64,000 bases of DNA from Halodesulfovibrio sp. (GTDB taxonomy: Bacteria > Desulfobacterota > Desulfovibrionia > Desulfovibrionales > Desulfovibrionaceae): assembly GCF_025210605.1 (NCBI RefSeq), contig NZ_JAOARI010000024.1:113109-177108 (forward strand), read 5' to 3'. Position 1 is the first letter of the stretch. Every line of letters begins with the position of its first letter. Shown here piece by piece: positions 1-8,404 of this stretch. Under the pieces are notes generated by a model. It did no database searches. It saw only the letters and a program-made list of their open reading frames with translations, and was not told where the DNA came from. The position numbers and the translations under genes are program-made.

Positions 1-6
1 ATATCT

Positions 7-47
7 AAGACCTATAGCTGTTAACTGGCTACGGGTCTTGTTTTTTC
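7..47 (+). terminator. Rho-independent terminator of an upstream gene outside the window
   Basis: AAGACC (7-12) pairs with GGTCTT (34-39), with further pairing inside the loop, followed by a run of T after one G. It would end a plus-strand transcript entering from the left edge. Confidence 0.5.
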
Positions 48-660
48 TTAGTGTGGGTGTGGGTGGGGCAAAATGTTATGACTAATATAAGGTCTTATGC
101 TGCGCTTACGGGATATAAAAGTATAACGTTTTTACCTCACTACATTCTGAAATGTTTGAGGGGGTAATTGGGATACCTTCACATCTTGGTATTAAGAGTC
201 AGTCGCTAGCAAAGATTATCCACAAGGAAAAATCCAAGAGCGTGTTCTGCGAGGTGTCATTATTGGATAGCAACTATGTAGCTAGATATAATAGCACGTG
301 TACTTGTGATGATTTCTGCAAGAAGGGCGGAGTGCTACTAGGGGCTGATGGGCTACCTTAGTAATTTTTAAATGGTATCGTGAAAAGCTTAATATTCAGG
401 ATGCGGATACTGGCTTTCCAGAGGATTCAAAGTTGGAAATAACAGGTACGAACTGATGGGAGCCATACCCTCGAATTAGGCTTGCTCAACCCATCCGCAG
501 AATTCTGTAAGGGGCGGAATGGTATTGGGCTCATGTCACTCTGGCTCGGTGCTACGTCTTTTTAGGTGGTGTTGCAAAGAACTTCTTAATAGTACCTGCT
601 GTGTTGTGTATAGGCGTTGGCATAAGGGGGGAGCCTTTGGAAGTGAATAAGGTGGTGCTA
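48..660. other. Gene-poor, probably degraded stretch
   Basis: No convincing gene is seen in these 600 bases. A 69-codon open frame at 152-361 has no clear ribosome binding site and matches nothing I recognise. A second short frame (about 350-456) and a third (about 477-567, containing NPSAEFC) are each broken by stops. The mix of short broken frames in different phases suggests decayed genes at the edge of the island, but none can be named. Confidence 0.35.
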
Positions 661-670
661 ACAGGCAATA

Positions 671-712
671 AAAAAGCGTCTGGTAGTAACTCATGTAGCT
701 ACAGCCAGACGC
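671..712 (-). terminator. Terminator of the hsd operon
   Basis: GCGTCTGG and CCAGACGC form an 8-bp GC-rich stem. On the minus strand it is followed by a T run (671-675 read as A on plus). It lies 28 bases past the hsdS stop codon. Confidence 0.75.
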
Positions 713-739
713 ATTATGTTTTGTATGGAAATGAGGAAG

Positions 740-1957
740 CTAAACAAACATTCCTTGTAGTAAGCCTTTCTTAAATTCTTTTATAGCTTCGAGTTGCTTG
801 TCGAGAGAGTCAATTTTTTCGTCGATGTCTGAGAGGAAGTTGGTTATTTTTTCCTGCTCTGCTAACATAGGAATTTGTATTGGCATTTCAAGAAATGTTG
901 CAGCATGAATTCTTTTTGCTTTTCGGCTTCCGTCAGCTTTCTCACCGAATTTTTTATAGAAGTTCTTTTGAGAAATTCTTTCCAGTAAAAATGCTGGAGA
1001 AGCTAAAGGTGAAATTTCAAAACAAGGCAAATCAACAGTGGATTCATATCCGTCTAATTCTTCGGGGATGATGCCAAAAGCACAGTTTAAGAAGTCCAGT
1101 TTGCTATATATGAACTGATTTTTTTTACGGACATAGTATTGTGTGTTTTCACTACCAGCGCGTACTTCATTCTTTGCAAATACACCATTACGCCAGAGCT
1201 TAACCGTAAGTTTTCTGGCATTATCTCCGGTACTACCTTTGATTTTACTTTCAGTAAGAATGTCTCCTACCGTTTTTTCTTCCCAATCAGGAAACGCATT
1301 GCCGTCATCGTCCTTGAAACGGATTTCTTTCGAGAATAGCTTCTGCATACAGCCTTTCTTGTATTGCTGCATACATTCCTTTTGCTTTGCTAAGTTTTCA
1401 ATCTTAACATCTACGTCGGACAGGAAGTTTGCAATCTTTTCTTGTTCGAGAAGGGATGGGTGAGTAATTACGAAATTCTCGACATCTGCCTTTGTTATGT
1501 TAGGGTCTTTTCGGCTACTAGCCGCTACCCGTCTCCATTTTTTTACGTTGTGGTTGAGATAAGCTAACAGGAATTGGGGGATGATTTTTTTTGTGTCGAG
1601 AGTAATTCCTGAGATAGCTTGGTTTATGGCAGCGTCAAAATTTAAAAGCCCAGTACGACCAATTTGATTAAAACCTCCATACATGGCGATTAAGACTGTT
1701 CCTTTGGGAAGTAGTGAGCATGATGTTTCTTCAAGACCAAGTTCTGTAAGTGCTTCACTTGTGCTATGAATTATGCCGTTAGTTAGGTCTAGAGTTTTTA
1801 GCCAAGGTATCCCTCCTGTCTGAGTGAAGTAGATAGCTCCTTTACTACGAGAGGGAGTGGCACCGGATTTGATTTTTCCTATCTCTTTTATTTTGCTTTT
1901 TATCCAACTGTCGTGGAAGAGTGAAAAACGAAGCGAAGGAATATTTTCTTGTCCCAT
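740..1957 (-). CDS. hsdS: Type I restriction-modification specificity subunit HsdS
   Basis: This protein of about 405 residues recognises the DNA target of the type I enzyme and docks two HsdM subunits. It has the expected two-fold layout: a variable target recognition domain, a conserved helical spacer with an EQEKIANFLSDVD motif, then a second variable domain and a second spacer with EQEKITNFLSDID. The two spacer copies are the internal repeat typical of the family. I chose the ATG at 1957 over an upstream start because AAGGGAG lies just before it; it then begins one base after the hsdM stop, so M and S are translationally coupled. Length is normal and no break is visible. The recognition sequence cannot be predicted from this. 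Confidence 0.93.
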   Translation of the reverse strand: MGQENIPSLRFSLFHDSWIKSKIKEIGKIKSGATPSRSKGAIYFTQTGGIPWLKTLDLTNGIIHSTSEALTELGLEETSCSLLPKGTVLIAMYGGFNQIGRTGLLNFDAAINQAISGITLDTKKIIPQFLLAYLNHNVKKWRRVAASSRKDPNITKADVENFVITHPSLLEQEKIANFLSDVDVKIENLAKQKECMQQYKKGCMQKLFSKEIRFKDDDGNAFPDWEEKTVGDILTESKIKGSTGDNARKLTVKLWRNGVFAKNEVRAGSENTQYYVRKKNQFIYSKLDFLNCAFGIIPEELDGYESTVDLPCFEISPLASPAFLLERISQKNFYKKFGEKADGSRKAKRIHAATFLEMPIQIPMLAEQEKITNFLSDIDEKIDSLDKQLEAIKEFKKGLLQGMFV

Positions 1958-1958
1958 G

Positions 1959-3527
1959 CTATTCTCCCTTACACATAAATACAGGCGCAGGAATACCAAG
2001 CTCCTGACAATTTTTCAGGATACTGCTGTCTAAGTTTGCTGTAGCAGCTTGCAGGGTGTTTAACTCTGCAACTACAGCTGCAAGGTCTACAGGCTCTTCT
2101 TCTTCAAAGGTGTCTACGTAGCGAGGAATGTTGAGGTTGTAGTCGTTTTCTGCAATTTCCTCCATTGAGGCTATGTAAGCATATTTGTCTACATCCTTAC
2201 GTTCTGTGTAGGTCTCAATAATCTTTTCAATATGCTCTGGGAGAAGTTTATTTTGTGTTTTGACTTTTTCAAAGTCATTGGATGCATCAATGAACATAAT
2301 GTTGTCAGACTGTTCACGGCATTTTTTGAACACAAGAATACAGGTAGGGATGCTAGTGCCAAAAAAGATGTTTGCAGGTAAGCCGATAACAGCATCGAGC
2401 CAGTTCTTTTCTGTGATGAGGTATTTGCGGATAACACCTTCAGCAGCTCCACGGAAGAGAACTCCGTGCGGCAGAACTACAGCCATGGTGCCCTTGTCGT
2501 CGAGGTGGTAGAGCATATGCTGGACAAAGGCAAAGTCTGCTTTGGTTTTTGGTGCAAGCTTACCGTACTGAGCAAAGCGTTCATCAGAAAGGAATAAGTT
2601 AGATGCTGACCATTTTGCAGAGAAAGGAGGGTTGGCAACAACTGCTTCAAACTTCTTAGAGCCATGCAGTGGGTCTTCTAACGTATCCCCTTGCTGAATG
2701 TCGAACTGGTCAAACTTAACATCGTGCAGCAGCATGTTCATTCGAGCAAGGCTGTGGGTGGTAGAGTTGTTCTCTTGTCCGTAGAAGTGTCCAACATCTA
2801 CATGTCCTTCACGGGCAATACGAAGCAGCAAAGAGCCAGAGCCGCATGTTGGGTCATATGCGCTGCTGATACGTGTTTTATTCTGCGTAACGATGCGTGC
2901 GAGAATAGAACTTACTTCTTGCGGAGTGTAGAATTCTCCAGCTTTTTTGCCCGCGCCGGATGCAAATTGACCAATAAGGTATTCGTAAGCATCGCCAAGA
3001 ATATCGGCTTCACTGTCTTCAATGCGGAAGTCCAGTTCTGCTAGCTTAGCAAAAATTTTGCCTATCTTTTTGTTCTTAGCTTCAACGGTCTTACCAAGTT
3101 TTACAGAGGTAAGGTCTACATCATCGAAGAGTCCCATAAAGTCGTCTTCTGAGTCTTCGCCCTGAGTAGAGTCTTCAACCTTTTTCAAAGCCTTGGAAAG
3201 GTCGTCCAGAATGAACTCGCCTTTGTCTATCTGCTCAACGAAGTGATGAAAGAGGTATTCAGGCTCAAGAAAGTAGCCAAGGATTTTGATGGATTCGTCT
3301 TTCAACGCTTCCTGTAGTTCTTCATCGCCACTTTTCCATACTTCAGTGAAGGTCATGCCATCATCTTTGAGCACTTCGTTAAGGGTGTAATCAATCTTTT
3401 CAGAAAGGAACTTAAAGAAGATGAAGCCGAGGATGTAGTTTTTAAATTCATCAGGGTTCATGCTGCCACGAAGCTCGTCAGCGATGTCCCACAATTTTTG
3501 GTGCAGCTTGCGTTGTTCAGGACTCAT
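1959..3527 (-). CDS. hsdM: Type I restriction-modification DNA methyltransferase subunit HsdM
   Basis: This 522-residue adenine N6-methyltransferase subunit forms the modification enzyme with HsdS and the full restriction complex with HsdR. The N-terminal helical domain starts SPEQRKLHQKLWDIADELRG, which resembles type IC (EcoR124-like) HsdM. The methyltransferase core shows the SAM-binding motif DPTCGSGSLL and the catalytic motif NPPFSAKW (N-P-P-F). It is the middle gene of hsdR-hsdM-hsdS, 18 bases after hsdR and one base before hsdS. The ribosome site before the ATG is weak, which fits coupling to hsdR. Length and motifs are intact, so an active methylase is expected. Confidence 0.95.
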   Translation of the reverse strand: MSPEQRKLHQKLWDIADELRGSMNPDEFKNYILGFIFFKFLSEKIDYTLNEVLKDDGMTFTEVWKSGDEELQEALKDESIKILGYFLEPEYLFHHFVEQIDKGEFILDDLSKALKKVEDSTQGEDSEDDFMGLFDDVDLTSVKLGKTVEAKNKKIGKIFAKLAELDFRIEDSEADILGDAYEYLIGQFASGAGKKAGEFYTPQEVSSILARIVTQNKTRISSAYDPTCGSGSLLLRIAREGHVDVGHFYGQENNSTTHSLARMNMLLHDVKFDQFDIQQGDTLEDPLHGSKKFEAVVANPPFSAKWSASNLFLSDERFAQYGKLAPKTKADFAFVQHMLYHLDDKGTMAVVLPHGVLFRGAAEGVIRKYLITEKNWLDAVIGLPANIFFGTSIPTCILVFKKCREQSDNIMFIDASNDFEKVKTQNKLLPEHIEKIIETYTERKDVDKYAYIASMEEIAENDYNLNIPRYVDTFEEEEPVDLAAVVAELNTLQAATANLDSSILKNCQELGIPAPVFMCKGE

Positions 3528-3545
3528 AATGTGTGTCTCAATGGG

Positions 3546-6326
3546 TTACATTTTAAATTTATCAATAAGGGCATTCAGCATAGTAAGAATGCCTTTTTTC
3601 TTTGTTCTGCGCTTGAGTAAGCCAAGTGATTCAGTGAATGCTTCATCAAGGATAGATTCATCTTTTCTACCTGAGAACTCGTATTCATCTATAAAAGCAC
3701 GGAGTTTGTCTTCATGCAGATTTTCACGCTTGGCGAGAGCTTTAAGCTCTTTTTGTTTTTTCTTTTCTAAGAACTTGGCAAAGTTGGTTTCGACGTCACC
3801 TTCAAGGTTGCTGTGTTTAGCAACAAACGCTTCCACAAGCTCCTTCTTGCTCTTAAGTTCATGAGAGTCATTAATCTTTTGAATGATAAAGGCTTTGTCT
3901 TTCTCGAAGCTCTTTGAGTCTGGATCGAGTTCATTAAGCAGTGAAAGAATGTAGTCCACGTTAATGTTATCTTTACGGAGCAGCTCAATTTCAAAGTCGA
4001 TGTCATCAAGGACAGAAACTTTTTCAGCTTCAGCTCTGTTCACTACTTCGTCGTACAAGTCACGGTACTTGCTGGTGTAGTCTTCAACTTCTTGTTCGGT
4101 GATTTTTACATCGTCAAAGGTGAAGTCTACAAAGGAGGCAAGGCGTGTTTTAATACGTAGCAATGCTCGGAACACTTCAATAAAGTTCTTTTTGTCCTCT
4201 TCGCTTTGAAGGTCGTCAATGGACTCAAGCGTAGGGTAGGCTCCCTTTACCATCTCAATGAGCCTATTGAACTCTTCAAGGTGCTCTTCATAACTTTTCA
4301 TGAGGACTTCTTCTAGCGGGCTTTTGTCAGAGAAAAGCGTTACCGCTGTGTCTACAGCCTTTTTAATAGGGCGGTAGCATACGACGTTACCGTGCTTTTT
4401 CTGTTCATTATACAAGCGGTTAGTGCGACTAAATGCCTGAATAAGCCCGTGGTGCTTGAGGTTCTTGTCTACATAAAGAGTGTTGAGCGTCTTGCTGTCA
4501 AAGCCCGTGAGGAACATATTGACCACAATAAGAATGTCAATTTGTTTTTCCTTCACACGTCTCGCTACGTCGATGTAGTAAGAGTTGAAGCTGTTCTCTT
4601 TGCCGCTGGTGGTGCTGAAGTTTGTGCCGAACTGGGTGTTGTAGTCCTGCATAAAGGATTCAAGCATGTCCCGCGAGCTTTGTGTCTTTTCTTCCCCAGC
4701 ATATTCTTCAGGGTCTTCATTTGCTCCAAAAGAGAAGATAGTAGCGATAGTAAGGTCATGCTTATGCTTCTTGAACTCTTCGTAGTACTTAATGAGCACA
4801 GGAATACTTTTAACAGCAAAGATAGCAGTGAAGTTGCGGTCAAACGTTTTTCGACTGTGATTTGAGAGGATGTGGTCGGTTACAAGGCTGATACGTTCAG
4901 GAGCTTGGAAAATTTCCTCAGTATCAATTGCTTCTACTTCAGCATCGCTGTCGTCTGCGCTTTCGTTTTGCTTGAACGTCTTGATGTATTCAACACAGAA
5001 GCCGAGCACGTTCTCGTCTGAGATAGCATCCTGAATAATGTACTTATGAAGGCACTCGCCAAACAGAGATTTGGTTGTGTTCTGGCGGTGTCCGTCTTTA
5101 TCCACTAAGCCGCCACTAGAGGCGTTTTCAGCGAAGATAGGTGTGCCTGTGAAGCCGTAGCACTGATGATTGGTAAAGAATTTTGTAATGGCTGTGTGCA
5201 TGTCACCAAACTGAGAACGGTGGCATTCGTCAAAGATGAAAACAACACGCTTCTCTTTAACGCACTGTAGCACTTTGCTATGGCGTTCTGCGGAAATAGC
5301 ACGGGTAAGCTTTTGAATGGTTGTAACAATAACTTTTTGTTCTGAGCCAAGGTGCTTAACAAGGCTGGACGTATTCTCAGAGCCAGACACAGAACCGTCT
5401 GAGAAGTGGTTAAACTCTTTTGTCGTCTGGTAGTCGAGGTCTTTACGGTCTACAACAAATACGACCTTATCTACTGTGCCTTTCTCTGCAAGTAGCTGGG
5501 CAGTCTTAAACGATGTAAGAGTCTTTCCTGAGCCTGTAGTGTGCCATATATAGCCGTTCTGTGCTGCTGCATCTACACTTTCAGAGATGGCTTCTGCTGC
5601 ATAGAACTGGTACGGACGAAGCACCATAAGGCAGCGGTCTTGCTGGTGTAGCACAATGTACTTGGCAATCATCTTGGAGAGGTGGCAGCGTTCTAAGAAG
5701 CTATCTGCAAAATCAGAGAGGTTGTTAACTGAAGTGTTTTCTTCATCTGTCCAAGCGAATATTTGCTTGCTGCTCATGGACTTGTTGTTTGCAAAGTAGC
5801 GTGTATTGACTCCGTTGCTAACAACAAAAATTTGGATGTAGGCAAAAAGTGACTTTTCGTAGGAATCTTTTTTGTAACGACAAATCTGGTTGAACGCTTC
5901 TTTGATTTCCTTGCCACGGCGTTTAAGCTCAACTTGAACAAGCGGTAGCCCATTAATAAGAATAGTTACGTCGTACCTGTTCTCGTATCTGCCAGCGTGG
6001 TTGGTCACTTGGTTAGTCACTTGGAAGCGGTTTTTGCACCACTCCTCGCAGTCTAAGAACTCGATATAGATAGTCTCGTTGTCACGGTGTAGCTCAAACT
6101 TATCTCGAAGTTTTAAAGCCTTCTTGAACGTACCGCCACCATCAAGGTGGGTAAGAATGCGTTTGAACTCTTCGTTCGTGAGAGAAACGTTATTGTGCTT
6201 TTCAAGCTGCTCTTTGAAATTAGCTTCAAGAGCGTCAAGGTCGGGAATGGTGACTTGCTCATACCCACAGGAAGAAAGCTGTGCGATGAGATTCTTTTCT
6301 AATGCTGCTTCTGATTGCGTACTCAT
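3546..6326 (-). CDS. hsdR: Type I restriction enzyme endonuclease/translocase subunit HsdR
   Basis: This 926-residue subunit translocates and cleaves unmethylated DNA. The N-terminal nuclease domain carries the PD-(D/E)xK pattern (RYDVTILINGLPLVQVELKRRG region, with the Asp and the E-x-K). The superfamily 2 motor follows, with Walker A HTTGSGKT, the DECH box (FIFDECHRSQFG), motif III GFTGTP and a late motif QAFSRTNR. A coiled, charged C-terminal region completes it. The ATG at 6326 has AGGA five bases upstream. It is the first gene of the operon, so its promoter should lie in 6327-6760. It appears complete, slightly shorter than EcoR124 HsdR. Confidence 0.94.
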   Translation of the reverse strand: MSTQSEAALEKNLIAQLSSCGYEQVTIPDLDALEANFKEQLEKHNNVSLTNEEFKRILTHLDGGGTFKKALKLRDKFELHRDNETIYIEFLDCEEWCKNRFQVTNQVTNHAGRYENRYDVTILINGLPLVQVELKRRGKEIKEAFNQICRYKKDSYEKSLFAYIQIFVVSNGVNTRYFANNKSMSSKQIFAWTDEENTSVNNLSDFADSFLERCHLSKMIAKYIVLHQQDRCLMVLRPYQFYAAEAISESVDAAAQNGYIWHTTGSGKTLTSFKTAQLLAEKGTVDKVVFVVDRKDLDYQTTKEFNHFSDGSVSGSENTSSLVKHLGSEQKVIVTTIQKLTRAISAERHSKVLQCVKEKRVVFIFDECHRSQFGDMHTAITKFFTNHQCYGFTGTPIFAENASSGGLVDKDGHRQNTTKSLFGECLHKYIIQDAISDENVLGFCVEYIKTFKQNESADDSDAEVEAIDTEEIFQAPERISLVTDHILSNHSRKTFDRNFTAIFAVKSIPVLIKYYEEFKKHKHDLTIATIFSFGANEDPEEYAGEEKTQSSRDMLESFMQDYNTQFGTNFSTTSGKENSFNSYYIDVARRVKEKQIDILIVVNMFLTGFDSKTLNTLYVDKNLKHHGLIQAFSRTNRLYNEQKKHGNVVCYRPIKKAVDTAVTLFSDKSPLEEVLMKSYEEHLEEFNRLIEMVKGAYPTLESIDDLQSEEDKKNFIEVFRALLRIKTRLASFVDFTFDDVKITEQEVEDYTSKYRDLYDEVVNRAEAEKVSVLDDIDFEIELLRKDNINVDYILSLLNELDPDSKSFEKDKAFIIQKINDSHELKSKKELVEAFVAKHSNLEGDVETNFAKFLEKKKQKELKALAKRENLHEDKLRAFIDEYEFSGRKDESILDEAFTESLGLLKRRTKKKGILTMLNALIDKFKM

Positions 6327-6438
6327 ACGAATCCTACATAGTTATAACTGATATAATTAAGAGAACGCAGGCAGATTTACAGGCAGCTAAGGCTTTGTCA
6401 AATATTGTGATTGAAAAATAGTAAAAATTTCTTTTGGG

Positions 6439-6450
6439 TTATACGTATAA
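6439..6450. promoter_or_regulatory. 12-bp palindrome between the divergent hsdR and resolvase genes
   Basis: TTATACGTATAA is a perfect palindrome, about 113 bases upstream of the hsdR start codon. It could be an operator for the hsd promoter. No regulator gene lies next to it, and the call rests on symmetry alone. The rest of the 6327-6690 gap shows no gene. Confidence 0.35.
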
Positions 6451-6692
6451 GAACTGCCGCCAAATCTCCCCCATGCGGTGTCTACTGTCCTTGGCAGGGT
6501 AAATCTAATTGTGTCTTGAGGTCAGCGTGAGCATATGCTGAATCTTTTTTTGTAATAAGGAGGGTAGAGGGAAATTAGACGGGAAGGGACATTTGGGTTC
6601 GGTTGGCTAGTGAAAGCTGTCAGGGCAACCTACACCCTGCCTTGACACTTCATGGTTGACACTTTTCATATCTATACGTGTCCAACTCACGT

Positions 6693-6725
6693 TGTCAAAA
6701 TGCCAGTTTGACATTTTTTGTCAAA
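6693..6725. repeat. Three alternating TGTCAAA arms upstream of the resolvase gene
   Basis: TGTCAAA (6693-6699), TTTGACA (6707-6713) and TGTCAAA (6719-6725) form two overlapping inverted repeats with 7- and 5-base spacers. Further TTGACA copies lie nearby, at about 6645-6665 and 6741-6746. Serine resolvases bind paired inverted half-sites just upstream of their own gene (res sites), so this is a good candidate for a recombination and autoregulation site. Confidence 0.5.
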
Positions 6726-6761
6726 GGTCATAGATGTTGCCTTGACACTTTGGAGGTAGTC

Positions 6762-7334
6762 ATGAGTCACCACATTGCATACATTCGAGTTAGCTCTATT
6801 TCACAGAATACAGAACGCCAGCTAGATGGGCTTGAGTTTGACGCTACATTTGAGGAGAAGGTTAGCGCGAAGGATACAAAGCGACCAAAGCTTAAAGAAT
6901 GCCTTGAGTATCTCAGAAAAGGGGATACGCTACATGTCCACAGCATTGACCGTCTTGCACGAAACCTTCAAGACTTACTCTCTCTCCTCAATTCGCTGCT
7001 AGACAAGGGCGTGACCGTAGAGTTCCATAAAGAAGGATTAAAGTTCACTGGCAAGAACGACCATATGCAAAATCTTCAGCTACAGATTATTGGCGCGGTA
7101 GCTCAGTTTGAGCGAGAGCTGATTAAAGAACGTCAGCGAGAAGGTATCGAGTTAGCAAAACGTGCAGGAAAATATAAGAAGCCAAAACCTAAGGCTCTGA
7201 CAGATAAACAAGTCATGGATATTATGTCACGAAAGGCTTCTGGAGAATCAATAGCCTCGCTAGCCCGTGAATATGGGGTTTCAAGGCAAACCATCTACAC
7301 AAGTCTCAACCGTGCAGATTTAAACGGCAGTTAG
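6762..7334 (+). CDS. Serine recombinase, resolvase/invertase family
   Basis: This 190-residue site-specific recombinase cuts and rejoins DNA through a serine. The N-terminal catalytic domain begins HIAYIRVSSISQNTERQ, where the second Ser of RVSS or the following Ser aligns with the family nucleophile. The HSIDRLARNLQDL motif follows, then the long E helix (GAVAQFERELIKERQREGI) and a C-terminal helix-turn-helix (SIASLAREYGVSRQTIYTSL). The ATG at 6762 has GGAGG six to ten bases upstream; an open frame runs further upstream but lacks a ribosome site. Size matches resolvases such as those of Tn3 elements. It may resolve multimers or invert a segment of the island. A decayed copy of its C-terminus lies downstream at 7479-7559. 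Confidence 0.93.
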   Translation: MSHHIAYIRVSSISQNTERQLDGLEFDATFEEKVSAKDTKRPKLKECLEYLRKGDTLHVHSIDRLARNLQDLLSLLNSLLDKGVTVEFHKEGLKFTGKNDHMQNLQLQIIGAVAQFERELIKERQREGIELAKRAGKYKKPKPKALTDKQVMDIMSRKASGESIASLAREYGVSRQTIYTSLNRADLNGS

Positions 7335-7478
7335 CACAAAGGAAAACACTCTATCCTTTTAATAAGGTCGCAACAATGTTTGACATCAGGCAGAACTAAG
7401 CCAAGATACATGTAACCACCTATTTCCCCTAGCTATTTGAGGGTGAGACATTTTTTTACTAAATTTTAGTTCCGGAAA

Positions 7479-7559
7479 AGTTACGGGAAATGCACCGCAT
7501 CACTCGTCCGTGAGTACGAAGTATCGAGGTAGACCATCTACATAAACCTAAGCAGAACT
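7479..7559 (+). pseudogene. Remnant of a second serine resolvase (C-terminal helix-turn-helix)
   Basis: Translated from 7497, the frame reads ASLVREYEVSR, stop, TIYINL. This lines up residue for residue with ASLAREYGVSRQTIYTSL at the end of the intact resolvase, the stop standing where Gln is (one C-to-T change). Similarity fades before about 7479. It is a fragment of a related but diverged gene, left by duplication or an earlier insertion. Confidence 0.75.
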
Positions 7560-7576
7560 TACTGGATTAGCAATAC

Positions 7577-7614
7577 ATACTCTCTCATCAATCTTGGTGG
7601 GAGAGTATTTTTGT
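7577..7614 (+). terminator. Intrinsic terminator after the resolvase region
   Basis: ATACTCTC (7577-7584) pairs with GAGAGTAT (7601-7608), with more pairing inside, followed by a short T run. It separates the resolvase locus from the replication genes. The rest of 7335-7747 holds only the resolvase remnant. Confidence 0.6.
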
Positions 7615-7747
7615 GCCTATACACACGCTAGATTCTAGACCTAGTGGAAATGCTTTCATGAGTTTGCAATGAATCTTTTAGTCGTGTTACAGCCGTTAGA
7701 TTCTCTGCCCTGATTTATGTCCCTGCTTTTGTCTGCTGGGGGTCGGG

Positions 7748-8404
7748 GTGAATAACTATAGCTATGGACACACTATGTCATCAACAAACACTGACACCGC
7801 AACCATGGAAGGGCGTCTTTTTCGAAATGCAATGCGTGGCTGTATCAACTGTGGGGCTGAGCGTTCTGGATTCTCTAAGTACTGCGACAGATGTAAAGGA
7901 CTTATGTACCGATGGGGGCACACCTCAGGACGCGCTTTAGAATGCTCTGAGTACACAAAAGAAAGGGATTACACACTAAACCTCATAAAGCAGAACTACG
8001 AGCAGCACGAAGGACTACAGCAGTCTGTCAAGATGGTAGACACTTGGCTTGAAAGAGGAGCCTTTCCATTATTAGCCAACCACTCAGCAGAAGGAGTAGA
8101 CGGGCGAAGCTTGTTTACAGAGCTTGCTGCGGTCTACACGTTTCACGCTGTTAACCCTGTAGCACGTAACTTTATGGGAGGATGGGAGGCTCTATACATT
8201 CAGTTAGCACAAAGAGCCATCGCAATGGTTCCCAAGTCTAAGCGAGCTTGCTGGGCTACCCCTCCAAAGAAACGTGACCTCGGCTACGCTTTCTTTATCT
8301 ACCTTAAACCTATTTTCATGAACATTGCTTCAAGCTATGGAGAAAGTCTTCGCAAGCAGGCAACACTTAAAACGCAGATGGAGGAGCCGTTTTCATGTGT
8401 GTAG
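7748..8404 (+). CDS. Zinc-ribbon protein of unknown function, first gene of the replication block
   Basis: This protein of about 218 residues is not one I recognise. Near its N-terminus is a four-cysteine zinc ribbon, CINCGAERSGFSKYCDRC (C-x2-C-x10-C-x2-C). The rest is mostly helical with no clear catalytic motif. The start could be the GTG at 7748 (preceded by GGGGGTCGG) or the ATG at 7775. Its last 10 bases overlap the next gene, which carries polymerase motifs, and a T7-type helicase follows, so it probably works in replication of the island. A link to the zinc-binding domain that primases use to read DNA is only a guess; no primase catalytic motif is visible. Confidence 0.6.
   Translation: MNNYSYGHTMSSTNTDTATMEGRLFRNAMRGCINCGAERSGFSKYCDRCKGLMYRWGHTSGRALECSEYTKERDYTLNLIKQNYEQHEGLQQSVKMVDTWLERGAFPLLANHSAEGVDGRSLFTELAAVYTFHAVNPVARNFMGGWEALYIQLAQRAIAMVPKSKRACWATPPKKRDLGYAFFIYLKPIFMNIASSYGESLRKQATLKTQMEEPFSCV

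Noticed and set aside
152..361. 69-codon frame near the left edge
   Set aside because: No ribosome binding site, no recognisable family, surrounded by broken frames; described only as part of a degraded stretch.
477..567. NPSAEFC segment resembling a DUF333-like lipoprotein repeat
   Set aside because: Only one short motif, soon followed by a stop and no downstream match; could be chance.
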